A stretch of DNA of 50,283 nt from Roseburia faecis (GCF_001406815.1 NZ_CVRR01000012.1:1-50283); one strand, 5' to 3'. Positions 7,496 through 16,126 are shown, counted from the stretch's first letter. Numbers and translations are program-made. The notes: a model not told the origin generated them from the letters alone.

Positions 7496-7669
7496 ATGGA
7501 AAATATTATAATGTTGATTTTGGGAGTGTTCATATCTGTTGTGGGAATTGTAAATATCAAAGGCAATATCAGCACAATTCACTCTTATAACAGGCGAAAA
7601 GTAAAGGAAGAAGATATACCAAAGTATGGAAAAACAGTCGGCACAGGAACGCTGATTATAGGAATATAA
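7496..7669 (+). CDS. Small membrane protein, third gene of the Xre cassette, probably truncated
   Basis: The frame begins at ATG with AGGAGG 5 bases before it and encodes 57 residues: a membrane helix (IMLILGVFISVVGIVNI), a basic loop and the start of a second helix (TVGTGTLIIGI) that is cut off by TAA. Relatives I recall continue the second helix for 15-20 residues, so the 3' end appears lost at about 7666. Directly afterwards an unrelated gene tail begins. Confidence 0.6.
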   Translation: MENIIMLILGVFISVVGIVNIKGNISTIHSYNRRKVKEEDIPKYGKTVGTGTLIIGI

Positions 7670-7670
7670 T

Positions 7671-7775
7671 AATCCAAAGCACGAAAAATTTGCAGAAGTT
7701 ATTAAGAAGCTAAAAAACGAGGAATCAGTTTCTACAGAAGTTCAAGCGGCTATTGATGAATTTGACTGGGAATAA
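7671..7775 (+). pseudogene. 3' tail of an unidentified gene
   Basis: Thirty-four codons (KHEKFAEVIKKLKNEESV followed by TEVQAAIDEFDWE) run open to TAA at 7773-7775. The tail looks like a helical acidic protein C-terminus, but no start precedes it. It joins directly to the truncated cassette gene, so a deletion has fused two genes here. Confidence 0.4.
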
Positions 7776-7847
7776 AAATTCTTATTTACAGAACGGATGC
7801 GCATGGCAAGATTATCCCGTGCGCGATTCATAAGGAGGGTGATTTTT

Positions 7848-8777
7848 TTGAAAAATGAAATTGTTTTATTTACAGATGGCGATATAAATATTGAAGTTGA
7901 GCTAAGTCCAGAATTAGAAACAGTTTGGCTAACACAGAAACAAATGGGAGAAGTGTTTGAAGTAAAACAGGCAACGTTAAGTGAACATATCAATAATATT
8001 ATATCGTCAGGCGAGTTGGATGAGACTTCTATCGGTTTTTCCGATAAAAGTTCCGGAGGACGAAAACCTAAGATATATAATCTTGATATGATATTATCTG
8101 TGGGATATCGTGTTAATTCAAAACGAGGCATCGCATTTCGTAGATGGGCTAATTCTGTTTTAAAGAAATATGTGATTCAAGGTTATGCTATTAATGAAAA
8201 ACGCTTGCAAGCGCTTGAAAGAACTGTTGATATTCAAACAAAGATGCTTGCAAGCACATTGGAGGTTGAAGAATCAGACATTTTAAAGGCTGTTACCTCG
8301 TATACAGATGCATTAATGCTTTTAGACCAATATGATCATCAATCTCTTAAAAAACCAGTGGGAAACAGGCCTATATATAAAATAACATATGAGGAATGTA
8401 AAAAAATGGTTTCACACATGGAGGATTCATTTAAATCGGATGTATTCGGTGTGGAGAAAGAAAATGGTAAAGTTGAGGGTATTTTGGCAGCAGTTTATCA
8501 GAGTGTGTTTGGTGGAGATGTATATCCGTCATTAGAGGAAAAAGCTGCTAATTTATTATATTTTATGATTAAGGATCATCCATATGCAGATGGATGTAAG
8601 CGAATTGCAGCATCGTTATTTTTGGAATTCCTTGCTCGGAATAATGCTTTATATAGAGATGATAATAAGATAATCAGTGATGGAGCATTGGTTGCGATTA
8701 CGCTTATGATTGCAGAGTCAAGACCAGAAGAAAAAGATATAATGGTGAATCTTGTAATGAATTTTTTGACAATGTAG
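7848..8777 (+). CDS. RhuM-Fic/Doc fusion protein
   Basis: Residues 1-~125 match the RhuM virulence-protein family (ELETVWLTQKQMGEVFEV, YNLDMILSVGYRVNSKRG, FRRWANSVLKKYVIQGYAIN). Residues ~150-309 are a Fic/Doc domain with its motif at HPYADGCKR (His244 to Arg252). Fic enzymes transfer AMP or phosphate to protein targets using the motif His. The position after Gly is normally Asn (HPFxDGNKR); here it is Cys250. I choose TTG 7848 because AAGGAGG lies 9 bases before it; in-frame ATGs 15-17 codons upstream have no ribosome site. Likely a host-modulating or defence toxin of a mobile element; there is no adjacent antitoxin gene. Confidence 0.85.
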   Translation: MKNEIVLFTDGDINIEVELSPELETVWLTQKQMGEVFEVKQATLSEHINNIISSGELDETSIGFSDKSSGGRKPKIYNLDMILSVGYRVNSKRGIAFRRWANSVLKKYVIQGYAINEKRLQALERTVDIQTKMLASTLEVEESDILKAVTSYTDALMLLDQYDHQSLKKPVGNRPIYKITYEECKKMVSHMEDSFKSDVFGVEKENGKVEGILAAVYQSVFGGDVYPSLEEKAANLLYFMIKDHPYADGCKRIAASLFLEFLARNNALYRDDNKIISDGALVAITLMIAESRPEEKDIMVNLVMNFLTM

Positions 8778-8836
8778 TTAGTTCGTGAAATTTATTATTT
8801 AATGAAATTGGTAAATCGCAAGTTGTTTAACGGAGA

Positions 8837-9484
8837 ATGTATGAAGAAGGGAATAACGTTTATTGTTTTTCAGTGCTAATAATTGCTGCTTTATATGTGT
8901 TGTATTGTCTTAATTATATTCCACATAAAAAATATACAAATGCAGATTTCAATATAGAAGCTTACAAGAGCAATATTGATAAAGACAATGATGGTATAGA
9001 TGACCAAACAGATATATTAAATAATGCAAATAATTACATAAAAACTAATCCAAAATATAAAAGCAAATATTACAACACAGGTTATCCAAATGATGAATAT
9101 GGGGTTTGTACTGATGTAGTAGCTTTTGCTTTAAAAGATGCAGGATATGATTTGATGGTATTAGTAAATGAGGATATAAAAAACAATAAAGAATTATATG
9201 ATATAGATGCCGTTGATAAAAATATAGATTTTAGAAGAGTTAAAAACTTAAAAGTATATTTCGATAATAATGCAATAAGTCTTACTACAGAAATAAATGA
9301 AATAGAAGAATGGCAAGGTGGAGATATTGTTGTATTTAAAAAACATATCGGAATTATATCTGACAAGAGAAATCGAAAAGGTATATGTTTTGTTATCCAT
9401 CATGCAAATCCATATCAAATATATTATGAAGAGGATATACTGGAACATCGTGATGATATCATAGGACATTATAGAATCAGTTAA
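8837..9484 (+). CDS. DUF1287-domain protein, N-terminus probably frameshifted
   Basis: Most of the 215 residues match DUF1287 (YijF-like): a membrane helix, a Ca-binding-like DKDNDGIDDQTDIL, YPNDEYGVCTDVVAFALKDA, NIDFRRVKNL, WQGGDIVVFKKHIGIISDKR and GHYR. The Cys-Asp in GVCTDV and later His resemble an NlpC/P60 fold, so cell-wall hydrolysis is possible but unproved. ATG 8837 is only one base after its GGAG. ATG 8841, with spacing of five, starts MKKGITFIVF in another frame and stops after 12 codons; joining the two near 8870 would give a normal signal anchor. A one-base indel is likely. Confidence 0.7.
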   Translation: MYEEGNNVYCFSVLIIAALYVLYCLNYIPHKKYTNADFNIEAYKSNIDKDNDGIDDQTDILNNANNYIKTNPKYKSKYYNTGYPNDEYGVCTDVVAFALKDAGYDLMVLVNEDIKNNKELYDIDAVDKNIDFRRVKNLKVYFDNNAISLTTEINEIEEWQGGDIVVFKKHIGIISDKRNRKGICFVIHHANPYQIYYEEDILEHRDDIIGHYRIS

Positions 9485-9486
9485 AC

Positions 9487-9579
9487 AACTTCAAGTTTGC
9501 CAACTTTCCCTTTGAGAAAGAAGTGCTGAAAAAAGCCGGGAAAAAGGATATAATCACCATCAGTATAGAGGAGGAATAG
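9487..9579 (+). pseudogene. 3' tail of a gene preceding the DUF1667 gene
   Basis: An open frame without a start encodes FANFPFEKEVLKKAGKKDII and ends IEEE-TAG at 9577-9579, four bases before the next ATG, with the GAGGAGGA ribosome site inside it. The spacing suggests it was the upstream cistron of an operon with the DUF1667 gene. In known operons that partner is often an FAD-dependent oxidoreductase, but the tail itself is not diagnostic. Confidence 0.4.
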
Positions 9580-9582
9580 ACC

Positions 9583-9855
9583 ATGGAAGAGAGAAAACTG
9601 ACCTGTATTGGCTGCCCCATGGGATGTCAGCTTCAGGTCATAATAAAGGATGGGATAGTGGAAAAAGTTACGGGAAATACCTGTAAAAGAGGAGCAGATT
9701 ATGGAAAGAAAGAGGTGACCGATCCAACCAGGATCGTGACCAGCACGGTACGTGTCCAGGGAGGAACACTTCCTGTGGTATCCGTAAAAACCCGGGGCGA
9801 TATACCAAAGAGTTCTGTGATGGATTGCGTTTTGGCAGAGTCCTATGTAAAATAA
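9583..9855 (+). CDS. DUF1667 protein, C-terminally truncated
   Basis: The protein begins ERKLTCIGCPMGCQLQVII and has GNTCKRGADYGKKEVTDP, the Cys-rich start of DUF1667 proteins (CxxCPxGC plus a later Cys). These proteins normally reach about 115-125 residues and accompany FAD oxidoreductases of glycerol-3-phosphate metabolism. Here homology ends near KTRGDIPKSSVMDCV and only 90 residues are made, so about a quarter is lost. The four Cys that could hold an iron-sulfur cluster are still present. Its presumed partner is reduced to a tail, so the electron-transfer role is probably lost. Confidence 0.7.
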   Translation: MEERKLTCIGCPMGCQLQVIIKDGIVEKVTGNTCKRGADYGKKEVTDPTRIVTSTVRVQGGTLPVVSVKTRGDIPKSSVMDCVLAESYVK

Positions 9856-9888
9856 TCGGACAAGGATGAAAAGAAAAAGGAGATTCTT

Positions 9889-11268
9889 ATGGGAACAAAT
9901 GAAAAAAAAATGACCACTGGATCACCTGGAAAACTGATCATTACTTTTGCCATACCACTGATGCTTGGAAATATCTTACAGCAGTTTTATACGATGGCAG
10001 ATACCATGATCGTCGGACAGGTGGTAGGGGTTGAAGCACTGGCGGCAGTAGGCGCCGGAGACTGGCTGGTATGGCTGGTGTTCGGTATCATGACAGGTAT
10101 CACACAGGGTTTTTCTATTCTGGTAGCTCAGTTTTATGGAGCAAGGGAAAAAGAAAATCTGAAATGCGCGGTGGCGAAAAGCTATATCATGACAGCACTG
10201 CTTTCTGTGATTGTACTTGCGGTAAGTGAAGGGGCAGTTTATCATGTTCTTTTGTTTTTACAGACACCGGATAATGTCATTGACCTGACAATGCTATATC
10301 TTCGGCTGATCTTTGCCGGAATTCCGATCATAGCGGCTTATAATATATTTGCAGCGATTCTTCGAGCACTGGGTAACAGCAGATCTCCACTGATAGCAAT
10401 GACCATAGCAGCGTTGATCAATGTGGGACTGGACCTGTTATTTGTGGCAGTTTTTGGCTGGGGTGTAGCCGGAGCAGCAGTGGCGACAGTCATCGCACAG
10501 GGATTTTCAGCCCTGTACTGTCTGATGGTGTTACGGAAAATTCCGGATATCCGACTGGAAAAACAGGACTTCTATAGACAGCCGGCAATGAGTCTGCGGC
10601 TTTTGAAAGTGGCGACTCCTCTTGCAATCCAGAATGTGATCATCTCTGTAGGGGGGCTTACAGTACAGTATGTAGTCAATGGATTTGGATTCCTGTTTGT
10701 GGCTGGATTTACAGCATCAAACAAATTATATGGAGTTTTAGAGATGGCTGCCGTTTCATACGGATATGCAATTACAACCTATGTAGGCCAGAATCTTGGT
10801 GCAAAGAAATATCAGAGAATCCGGAAAGGTGTGCATAGCGGAACTTATATGGCATTGCTTACTTCTGTTGTGATCTCAGGTGTGATGGTGTTATTCGGAC
10901 GCAATATATTGTCACTGTTTGTATCCGGCGAACCGGAACAGATCCGACAGGTGTTAGACATTGCATATAAATATTTGTTTATTATGGCAATTTTTCTATG
11001 GGTACTGTATCTGCTGTATGTATATCGTTCGGCGATTCAGGGTCTGGGTAATACCCTGATTCCCCTCGCCAGTGGCATTGCAGAATTTGTGATGCGTGTC
11101 AGTGTTGCATTATTGTTACCAAAACTGATCGGTGAAGACGGAATTTTTTATGCGGAAATTTGTGCCTGGACCAGCGCAGCTGTTTTATTATTTATAAGTT
11201 ATATGATTATTATACGAAAATACAAAGATTCATCGGATTCATCGGAACTCCCGGCAAAAGGCTTATAA
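9889..11268 (+). CDS. MATE-family efflux transporter
   Basis: This 459-residue protein has twelve predicted membrane helices in two homologous halves (about 12-230 and 240-450). Family signatures are GKLIITFAIPLMLGNILQQF, TMADTMIVGQVVGVEALAAV, LRALGNSRSPL and VGQNLGAKKYQRIRKG. It should export organic cations or drugs in exchange for Na+ or H+; the substrate is unknown. AAAAAGGAG lies before the ATG. It is intact and full length, although both flanking genes are remnants. A second paralogue lies at 17419-18762. Confidence 0.92.
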   Translation: MGTNEKKMTTGSPGKLIITFAIPLMLGNILQQFYTMADTMIVGQVVGVEALAAVGAGDWLVWLVFGIMTGITQGFSILVAQFYGAREKENLKCAVAKSYIMTALLSVIVLAVSEGAVYHVLLFLQTPDNVIDLTMLYLRLIFAGIPIIAAYNIFAAILRALGNSRSPLIAMTIAALINVGLDLLFVAVFGWGVAGAAVATVIAQGFSALYCLMVLRKIPDIRLEKQDFYRQPAMSLRLLKVATPLAIQNVIISVGGLTVQYVVNGFGFLFVAGFTASNKLYGVLEMAAVSYGYAITTYVGQNLGAKKYQRIRKGVHSGTYMALLTSVVISGVMVLFGRNILSLFVSGEPEQIRQVLDIAYKYLFIMAIFLWVLYLLYVYRSAIQGLGNTLIPLASGIAEFVMRVSVALLLPKLIGEDGIFYAEICAWTSAAVLLFISYMIIIRKYKDSSDSSELPAKGL

Positions 11269-11302
11269 AGATGCGCTGGCAGTGGTAAAATATATTTCAT
11301 AG

Positions 11303-11419
11303 GATGAATGCGAAGAAAAACTTCTTGCAAATCAGCAGGTAATTAAGACGCCGATTGTCAGAAATGGTAAGCAGGCTACAGTGGGATATGAACCAACGGT
11401 TTGGAAAAGTTGGTCATAA
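11303..11419 (+). pseudogene. ArsC/Spx-family reductase, C-terminal remnant
   Basis: The frame encodes CEEKLLANQQVIKTPIVRNG followed by KQATVGYEPTVWKSWS and TAA, the distinctive C-terminal third of ArsC/Spx/YffB-like proteins (KTPIVRNG...TVG). A TAG at 11300-11302 lies directly before it and there is no N-terminal CxxC/CxxS active site. The rest of 11269-11575 holds only a short unassigned open stretch leading into the GH120 ribosome site and no other gene. Confidence 0.65.
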
Positions 11420-11575
11420 GATTATGAACAGATTAAAAGTATTTTGGCACAGTTTGCTTTTGTTTATTGGAAGATGTGGATAGATTTTGAAATATACAAA
11501 ATGTAAAATATGATAATCTGATGCGATTAATTAGTGCTATTGCAAGGGATAATCAGAATACTATGGGGGTAGAAG

Positions 11576-13540
11576 ATGAAAATTTACGTAGATGCATCTG
11601 CAAGGTGTGATGGAGACGGTTCCGAATTTAGGCCTTTTAAAAGAATTAATGAAGCGGCAAAGATTGCGGTTGCAGGAGATGAAGTCTTAGTAAAACCGGG
11701 TATTTACAGAGAGTATGTAAATCCCGTAAACAGTGGAACAAAAGAAGCGCCTATTGTTTATAGGTCGGTGGAACCCTTAAAAGCAATTATTTCCGGTGCG
11801 GAAGAAGTTGACGCTTGGAAACTTTATAAAGGTGATGTGTGGGTGACCAGAATCAATAATGGCGTGTTTAATGGTTATAACCCATATACAACACCGGTTT
11901 ATGGGGATTGGTATTTTGCCAAGGATGAAAAACATACAGGCTGTGTTTATCTGAATGACAAGGCAATGTACGAAGTGGATTCTATAGAAGCTTGTGAAAA
12001 AGCGGAAGTATATAAGCCGTCGTGGGAACAAGAGTGGAGCGTTTATAAATGGTATGCCTATGTGGAAGGTGATGAAACCGTTATATACGCTAATTTTAGA
12101 GGAAAAGATCCGCGAAAAGAAAAGGTAGAGATTAATGTGCGAAGAGAATGTTTTATGCCAAAGAAAGAGCATGTTGATTTCATTACCTTAAGTGGCTTCT
12201 TTGTAGAAAAGGCAGCTACTACATGGGCACCTCCGGCAGCGTTCCAGGATGGTATGATAAGCCCACACTGGTCATATGGCTGGATAATCGAAGACTGTGA
12301 AATTACAAACAGTAAATGTTGCGGTATTTCTCTTGGAAAATATTACGATGATGAGAATGACCATTATTTTACAAGAAAGCATATAAAAAGTCCTACACAG
12401 ATGGAGAGAGATGCTGTGTGCCGCGGACAGTATCATGGTTGGCTGAAGGAAGAGATTGGCTCTCATACTGTAAGAAGATGCAATATTCATGATTGTCAGC
12501 AGACCGGAATTGTAGGAAGAATGGGCTGTGTTTTCTCAACTATCGAAGATAATCATATTCATCATATTAACAATATGATGGAGCTGGGGGGTGCGGAAAT
12601 CTCAGGAATTAAACTTCATGCGGCAATTGATGTGTTGATCAGAAGAAATCATATTCATCATAACACCATGGGTATTTGGCTTGACTGGGAAGCGCAGGGA
12701 GCTCGAATTACACAAAATCTGTTACATGATAATGATGTTCCGGAAGGTTCTATTAAGTTAGAAGGCGGTATGGAAAGCCAGGATATCTTTATCGAAGTAG
12801 GTCATGGACCGACTTTGATTGATAATAATATTTTGTTGTCTAGATATGGTCTCCGTCTTGCAACAGAAGGTGTGGCGGTTGTACATAATCTTATTCTTGG
12901 TTCCACCACAGTGGTTGGAGCCGGAACAGATTGGGAAGTGGATGGAAGAAGTCAGCGTCGTTACACACCATATCACATCAGACATAGGACAGAAGTTGCT
13001 GGGATGATGACCATTCTTCATGGTGATAATAGATTCTATAACAATATATTTGTACAGTATTATCCGGTTGATAATAATGAATCAAAGGAATCTCCGTATT
13101 ATCAGGTTGTAGGCAATCATGTGTGGGATGAATACCCGACATATGATGAATGGATTGCTAGATTTGATATGGATGTAGAGAAACCGGATATGGATAAGCT
13201 GGCGGTGCCGCATTTTGATCATCTGCCAATCTGGGCAAATGGTAATGCATACCTTATGGGTGCTAAAGCATGGAAAAAAGAAACAGATAAGTTTGTAGAT
13301 GCCGATACGGAAGTTACAGTAGAGCTTGTGGAAAAAGATGGATTCTATGAGCTGGAAACAAATATCTACGAAATACTCGGAGATTATTCTAATGGTATTA
13401 TAACAAGTGACATTTTGGGTAAAGCTTTTGAGCCGGAACAGCGTTTTGAGGAAAGAGACGAATCGGATATTATCTTTAATGTGGATTTTTATGGAAATCA
13501 CAGAGGAGTATCTACTATTCCAGGACCTTTGGCGAAGTAA
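11576..13540 (+). CDS. GH120 beta-xylosidase
   Basis: This 654-residue right-handed parallel beta-helix enzyme aligns along its length with GH120 XylC of Thermoanaerobacterium. It shares GDEVLVKPGIYREYVNP at the start, TWAPPAAF...WSYGWIIEDCEI, EISGIKLHAAID and GIWLDWEAQGARI. By that alignment Asp370 (in WLDWEAQG) is the nucleophile and Glu407 (in FIEVGHGP) the acid/base. It lacks a signal peptide, so it should release xylose from imported xylooligosaccharides in the cytoplasm. Relative to XylC there is a ~14-residue insertion between the catalytic residues. The start is ATG with GGGGGT a few bases upstream. It lies 7 kb from the main hemicellulose cluster and has no adjacent regulator or transporter. 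Confidence 0.9.
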   Translation: MKIYVDASARCDGDGSEFRPFKRINEAAKIAVAGDEVLVKPGIYREYVNPVNSGTKEAPIVYRSVEPLKAIISGAEEVDAWKLYKGDVWVTRINNGVFNGYNPYTTPVYGDWYFAKDEKHTGCVYLNDKAMYEVDSIEACEKAEVYKPSWEQEWSVYKWYAYVEGDETVIYANFRGKDPRKEKVEINVRRECFMPKKEHVDFITLSGFFVEKAATTWAPPAAFQDGMISPHWSYGWIIEDCEITNSKCCGISLGKYYDDENDHYFTRKHIKSPTQMERDAVCRGQYHGWLKEEIGSHTVRRCNIHDCQQTGIVGRMGCVFSTIEDNHIHHINNMMELGGAEISGIKLHAAIDVLIRRNHIHHNTMGIWLDWEAQGARITQNLLHDNDVPEGSIKLEGGMESQDIFIEVGHGPTLIDNNILLSRYGLRLATEGVAVVHNLILGSTTVVGAGTDWEVDGRSQRRYTPYHIRHRTEVAGMMTILHGDNRFYNNIFVQYYPVDNNESKESPYYQVVGNHVWDEYPTYDEWIARFDMDVEKPDMDKLAVPHFDHLPIWANGNAYLMGAKAWKKETDKFVDADTEVTVELVEKDGFYELETNIYEILGDYSNGIITSDILGKAFEPEQRFEERDESDIIFNVDFYGNHRGVSTIPGPLAK

Positions 13541-13593
13541 TGACTATAAAGATTTGAAAAAATTAGAGTCCTATATTGATTATTAAAAATGAA

Positions 13594-13639
13594 GTACCCG
13601 CTTTCATTAGCAAAATAATAGTCTAATGAAAGAGGGTAT
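13594..13639. terminator. Strong hairpin between convergent genes
   Basis: GTACCCGCTTTCATTAG (13594-13610) pairs with CTAATGAAAGAGGGTAT (13623-13639), 15 of 17 positions. T-rich sequence follows on the minus strand and a short T run on the plus strand, so it probably ends both the GH120 gene and the former AraC gene. Confidence 0.65.
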
Positions 13640-13657
13640 ATTTGTGATTAAAAGAAT

Positions 13658-13825
13658 TTATAAGGATTTTATCATTGCATTTTTAAATTCTCGCGGTGAA
13701 ATACCTTTTACTTTTTTGAAGGAGCGGTTAAAGGAAGAAACACTGTTAAATCCACATTCAAAAGCAATATCGATATATTTCTTGTTTTCAGTCATAAACA
13801 TGGATTTTGCCAATCGGATTCTTTC
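13658..13825 (-). pseudogene. AraC-family regulator, C-terminal HTH remnant
   Basis: The minus strand encodes RIRLAKSMFMTENKKYIDIA, then FECGFNSVSSFNRSFKKVKG and ISPREFKNAM, the second half of an AraC DNA-binding domain. The first helix-turn-helix and the sensor domain are absent; codons before RIRLAK are unrelated. The break lies at about 13825, exactly where the in-frame coding of the GNAT gene on the other strand begins. It may once have controlled GH120, which is convergent to it. Confidence 0.75.
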
Positions 13826-14248
13826 TTTAGAGAATTTCAAAGGGATGATATAAATAAAGTTGCAGATATATGGTTGGATACAAATATAAAGGCACATAAT
13901 TTTATCCCCGCCGAATACTGGAAAAGCAATTTCAGATCAGTAAAAGAAGCGTTGTTACTAGCAGAGGTTTATGTGTATGAGTATGATACAGAAATACAGG
14001 GTTTTATAGGGTTAAATGATGAATATGTTGAGGGCATTTTTGTTTCTGGTGAAATGCAATCGCAGGGTATAGGTAAAATTCTGCTGAATTATGCAAAGGA
14101 TAAAAGGAATAAGTTGCACTTGAACGTATACCAAAAGAACGCACGGGCAATATCTTTTTATAAGAGAGAAGGATTTGAGATTCAGCATAGTGGCTTAGAT
14201 GAGGCTACCGGAGAAAAAGATTATGTAATGACATGGCAATACAAATAG
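13826..14248 (+). pseudogene. GNAT acetyltransferase lacking its start
   Basis: The frame carries REFQRDDINKVADIWLDTNI, KAHNFIPAEYWKSNF, the acetyl-CoA loop MQSQGIGKILLNYAK and FYKREGFEIQ, a complete GNAT core. The native start codon is gone: codons before Arg (13829) come from the AraC junction, and the first usable start (TTG 13874) would drop the first strand and helix. It is probably inactive unless rescued. Related proteins commonly begin with M-I-R just before this point, so only 1-3 codons were lost. Confidence 0.7.
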
Positions 14249-14259
14249 AAATTCCAGTT

Positions 14260-16126
14260 GTGCGCCCAGCTAAGGGTGTGTAGTCAAGCCGGTGGAATTC
14301 CGGTTTATCCAAGGTTTAGCCAACCAGATAATAGCGAGTCTTGGGATGATGCCGGTAACGGCATCTGACAAGCGTAGACAGCAAGAAAGCAGGGTTGAAT
14401 AGTGATTGAGCTTCGAAACGTTAACTTCAGTCGGTCGACGTCTTAACTGGTGCGGAAGACAATATCATGTAATGCGATATGGCGAGTGTTATGTGGCACT
14501 GCGGAGTCAGAGAACCAATCATGTTTTACATTATGAATACACATCAACTGGGGAGAACCTGCCATTTCTCGAAGAAGAGTATGAAATTGCAACTGAAAAC
14601 GGAGTATTTCAAATGAATGGTAGGTGGTCGGACAATCCCATAGTACTGTAGAAATCGGGCAATGCCGATGGAGGGAAGGGGATTGCATAGTAAAGGTCTT
14701 ACTGAGGACACATTATCCGTACTCAGGGACGGAGGAAATAATGGAAACGAAATTAGTGAGAATAGCTGAGATATCGGCAACATCAAAACATCCTATATTT
14801 ACATCAGTGTACCACTTGATAAATGAAGATATGCTAAAGCAATGCCATAAGGAATTAGATGGGAACAAAGCAGTCGGAATTGACAAGGTAACTAAGGATG
14901 AGTATGGGAAGAACCTTGATAGAAATATCAAGGAACTGGTACAGAGGTTGAAAAACAAATCCTTTAAGCCACTTCCGTCACTGAGGGTATATATACCTAA
15001 AGGAAATGGAAAGAAGCGACCATTAGGGATTGCTTCCTATGAAGATAAGATTGTACAAATGGCAGTGAAGAAAATACTGGGAGCTATTTATGAACCGAGA
15101 TTCCTAAACTGCATGTATGGATTCAGACCGAATAGGGGGTGTCACGAAGCAATAAAAGAAGTATACCAACGGATAAGCTATGGAAAAATCAGCTATATCG
15201 TAGATGCCGATATCAAAGGTTTCTTTGACCATATCGACCATGATTGGATGATGAAGTTCCTTGAATGGAATATACAGGATAAGAACTTATTGTGGCTAAT
15301 ACGTAAATACCTTAAAGCAGGAATAATGGAGCAAGGAAAATTCGAGCCAACAGAGGAAGGTTCGGCACAAGGCTCAGTAATGAGTCCGATGCTTGCAAAT
15401 ATATACATGCATCATGTGCTGACGCTGTGGTTTAAGCTGGTGGTGCAAAGGGAAATGCAGGGAGAGTGTTTTCTCGTCAACTTTGCGGATGATTTTGTTG
15501 CAGGATTTCAATATAAGTCAGAAGCTGAAAGATACTATAAAGAGTTAAAGGAACGAATGGAAAAGTTTGGACTGGAGCTGGAAAGTAGTAAAAGCAGACT
15601 GATTGAATTTGGGAGATTTGCAGAGCAGAATCGTAGAGCAAGAGGAGAATGTAAGCCTGAAACATTTGATTTTCTGGGATTTACCTTCTACTGTAGCAAA
15701 ACTCGAAAGGGAGGTTTCGTGCCAAAGGTACAGACTTCAAGAAAGAAGTTTGAGCTAAAGGTTAGAGCATACAAGAACTGGATTTACGATAATCGAAATC
15801 GACCAATGCGAGAAATAATTAAAGAGTTGAACGTAAAGCTAATTGGACACTATCGATATTATGGTGTTACATGGAATTTTCGGAAGATAACAACATTCCT
15901 GCATAGAGTACAACAGTTTCTATTCAAAGCCATGAATCGGAGAGGTTGTAGACGGGCATACACATGGAATGGATTTGTGGAAATGCTCAAGTATTACCCA
16001 TTAGCAAAACCTAAAACGTACTATTGTTTATATTGAAGCGAATGTTACTATGAGGAGCCGTATGCGGGAAAGCCGCACGTACGGATCTGTGAGGGGCTAA
16101 GATTGAGAGGTCTTAGTCTACTCGAC
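14260..16126 (+). ncRNA. Group II intron ribozyme with internal reverse transcriptase
   Basis: The 5' boundary GTGCGCCCAGC (14260) is the classic group II start. The 3' half has a 34-base domain V at 16055-16088 with the AGC triad, a GAAA tetraloop region and pairing arms CCGTA/TACGG. Domain VI follows (CTAAGA/TCTTAG stem) and the probable 3' end is CTACTCGAC at 16126. Domain I-III sequence fills 14260 to ~14730 and the reverse transcriptase gene sits in domain IV. The intron begins 11 bases after the GNAT stop, between genes, so it need not interrupt a coding sequence. Exact ends should be confirmed by comparison with an empty site. Confidence 0.85.
14741..16036 (+). CDS. ltrA: Group II intron reverse transcriptase/maturase (LtrA-like)
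   Basis: This 431-residue intron protein has the RT blocks GNKAVGIDKVTKDEYG, YIPKGNGKKRPLGIASYEDK, YGFRPNRGCHEAI, DADIKGFFDHIDHDW, GSAQGSVMSPMLANIYMHHV and the catalytic FADDF (Phe248-Asp251). A maturase X domain occupies the last ~120 residues (ELNVKLIGHYRYYGVT). No HNH endonuclease follows, so mobility would rely on nicked or replicating target DNA. GGAGGAAATA before ATG 14741 fixes the start; the frame is open upstream only because it runs through ribozyme sequence. The usual YADD and GTPQGGVISP are replaced by FADD and GSAQGSVMSP. It should splice and reinsert its host intron. Confidence 0.93.
   Translation: METKLVRIAEISATSKHPIFTSVYHLINEDMLKQCHKELDGNKAVGIDKVTKDEYGKNLDRNIKELVQRLKNKSFKPLPSLRVYIPKGNGKKRPLGIASYEDKIVQMAVKKILGAIYEPRFLNCMYGFRPNRGCHEAIKEVYQRISYGKISYIVDADIKGFFDHIDHDWMMKFLEWNIQDKNLLWLIRKYLKAGIMEQGKFEPTEEGSAQGSVMSPMLANIYMHHVLTLWFKLVVQREMQGECFLVNFADDFVAGFQYKSEAERYYKELKERMEKFGLELESSKSRLIEFGRFAEQNRRARGECKPETFDFLGFTFYCSKTRKGGFVPKVQTSRKKFELKVRAYKNWIYDNRNRPMREIIKELNVKLIGHYRYYGVTWNFRKITTFLHRVQQFLFKAMNRRGCRRAYTWNGFVEMLKYYPLAKPKTYYCLY

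Noticed and set aside
13626-13853. A 75-codon plus-strand frame
   Set aside because: It is the exact antisense of the AraC HTH remnant, which has recognisable family residues.
14406-14651. An 81-codon plus-strand open frame before the reverse transcriptase
   Set aside because: It lies in the group II intron ribozyme domains; the open frame is a by-product of structured RNA sequence.
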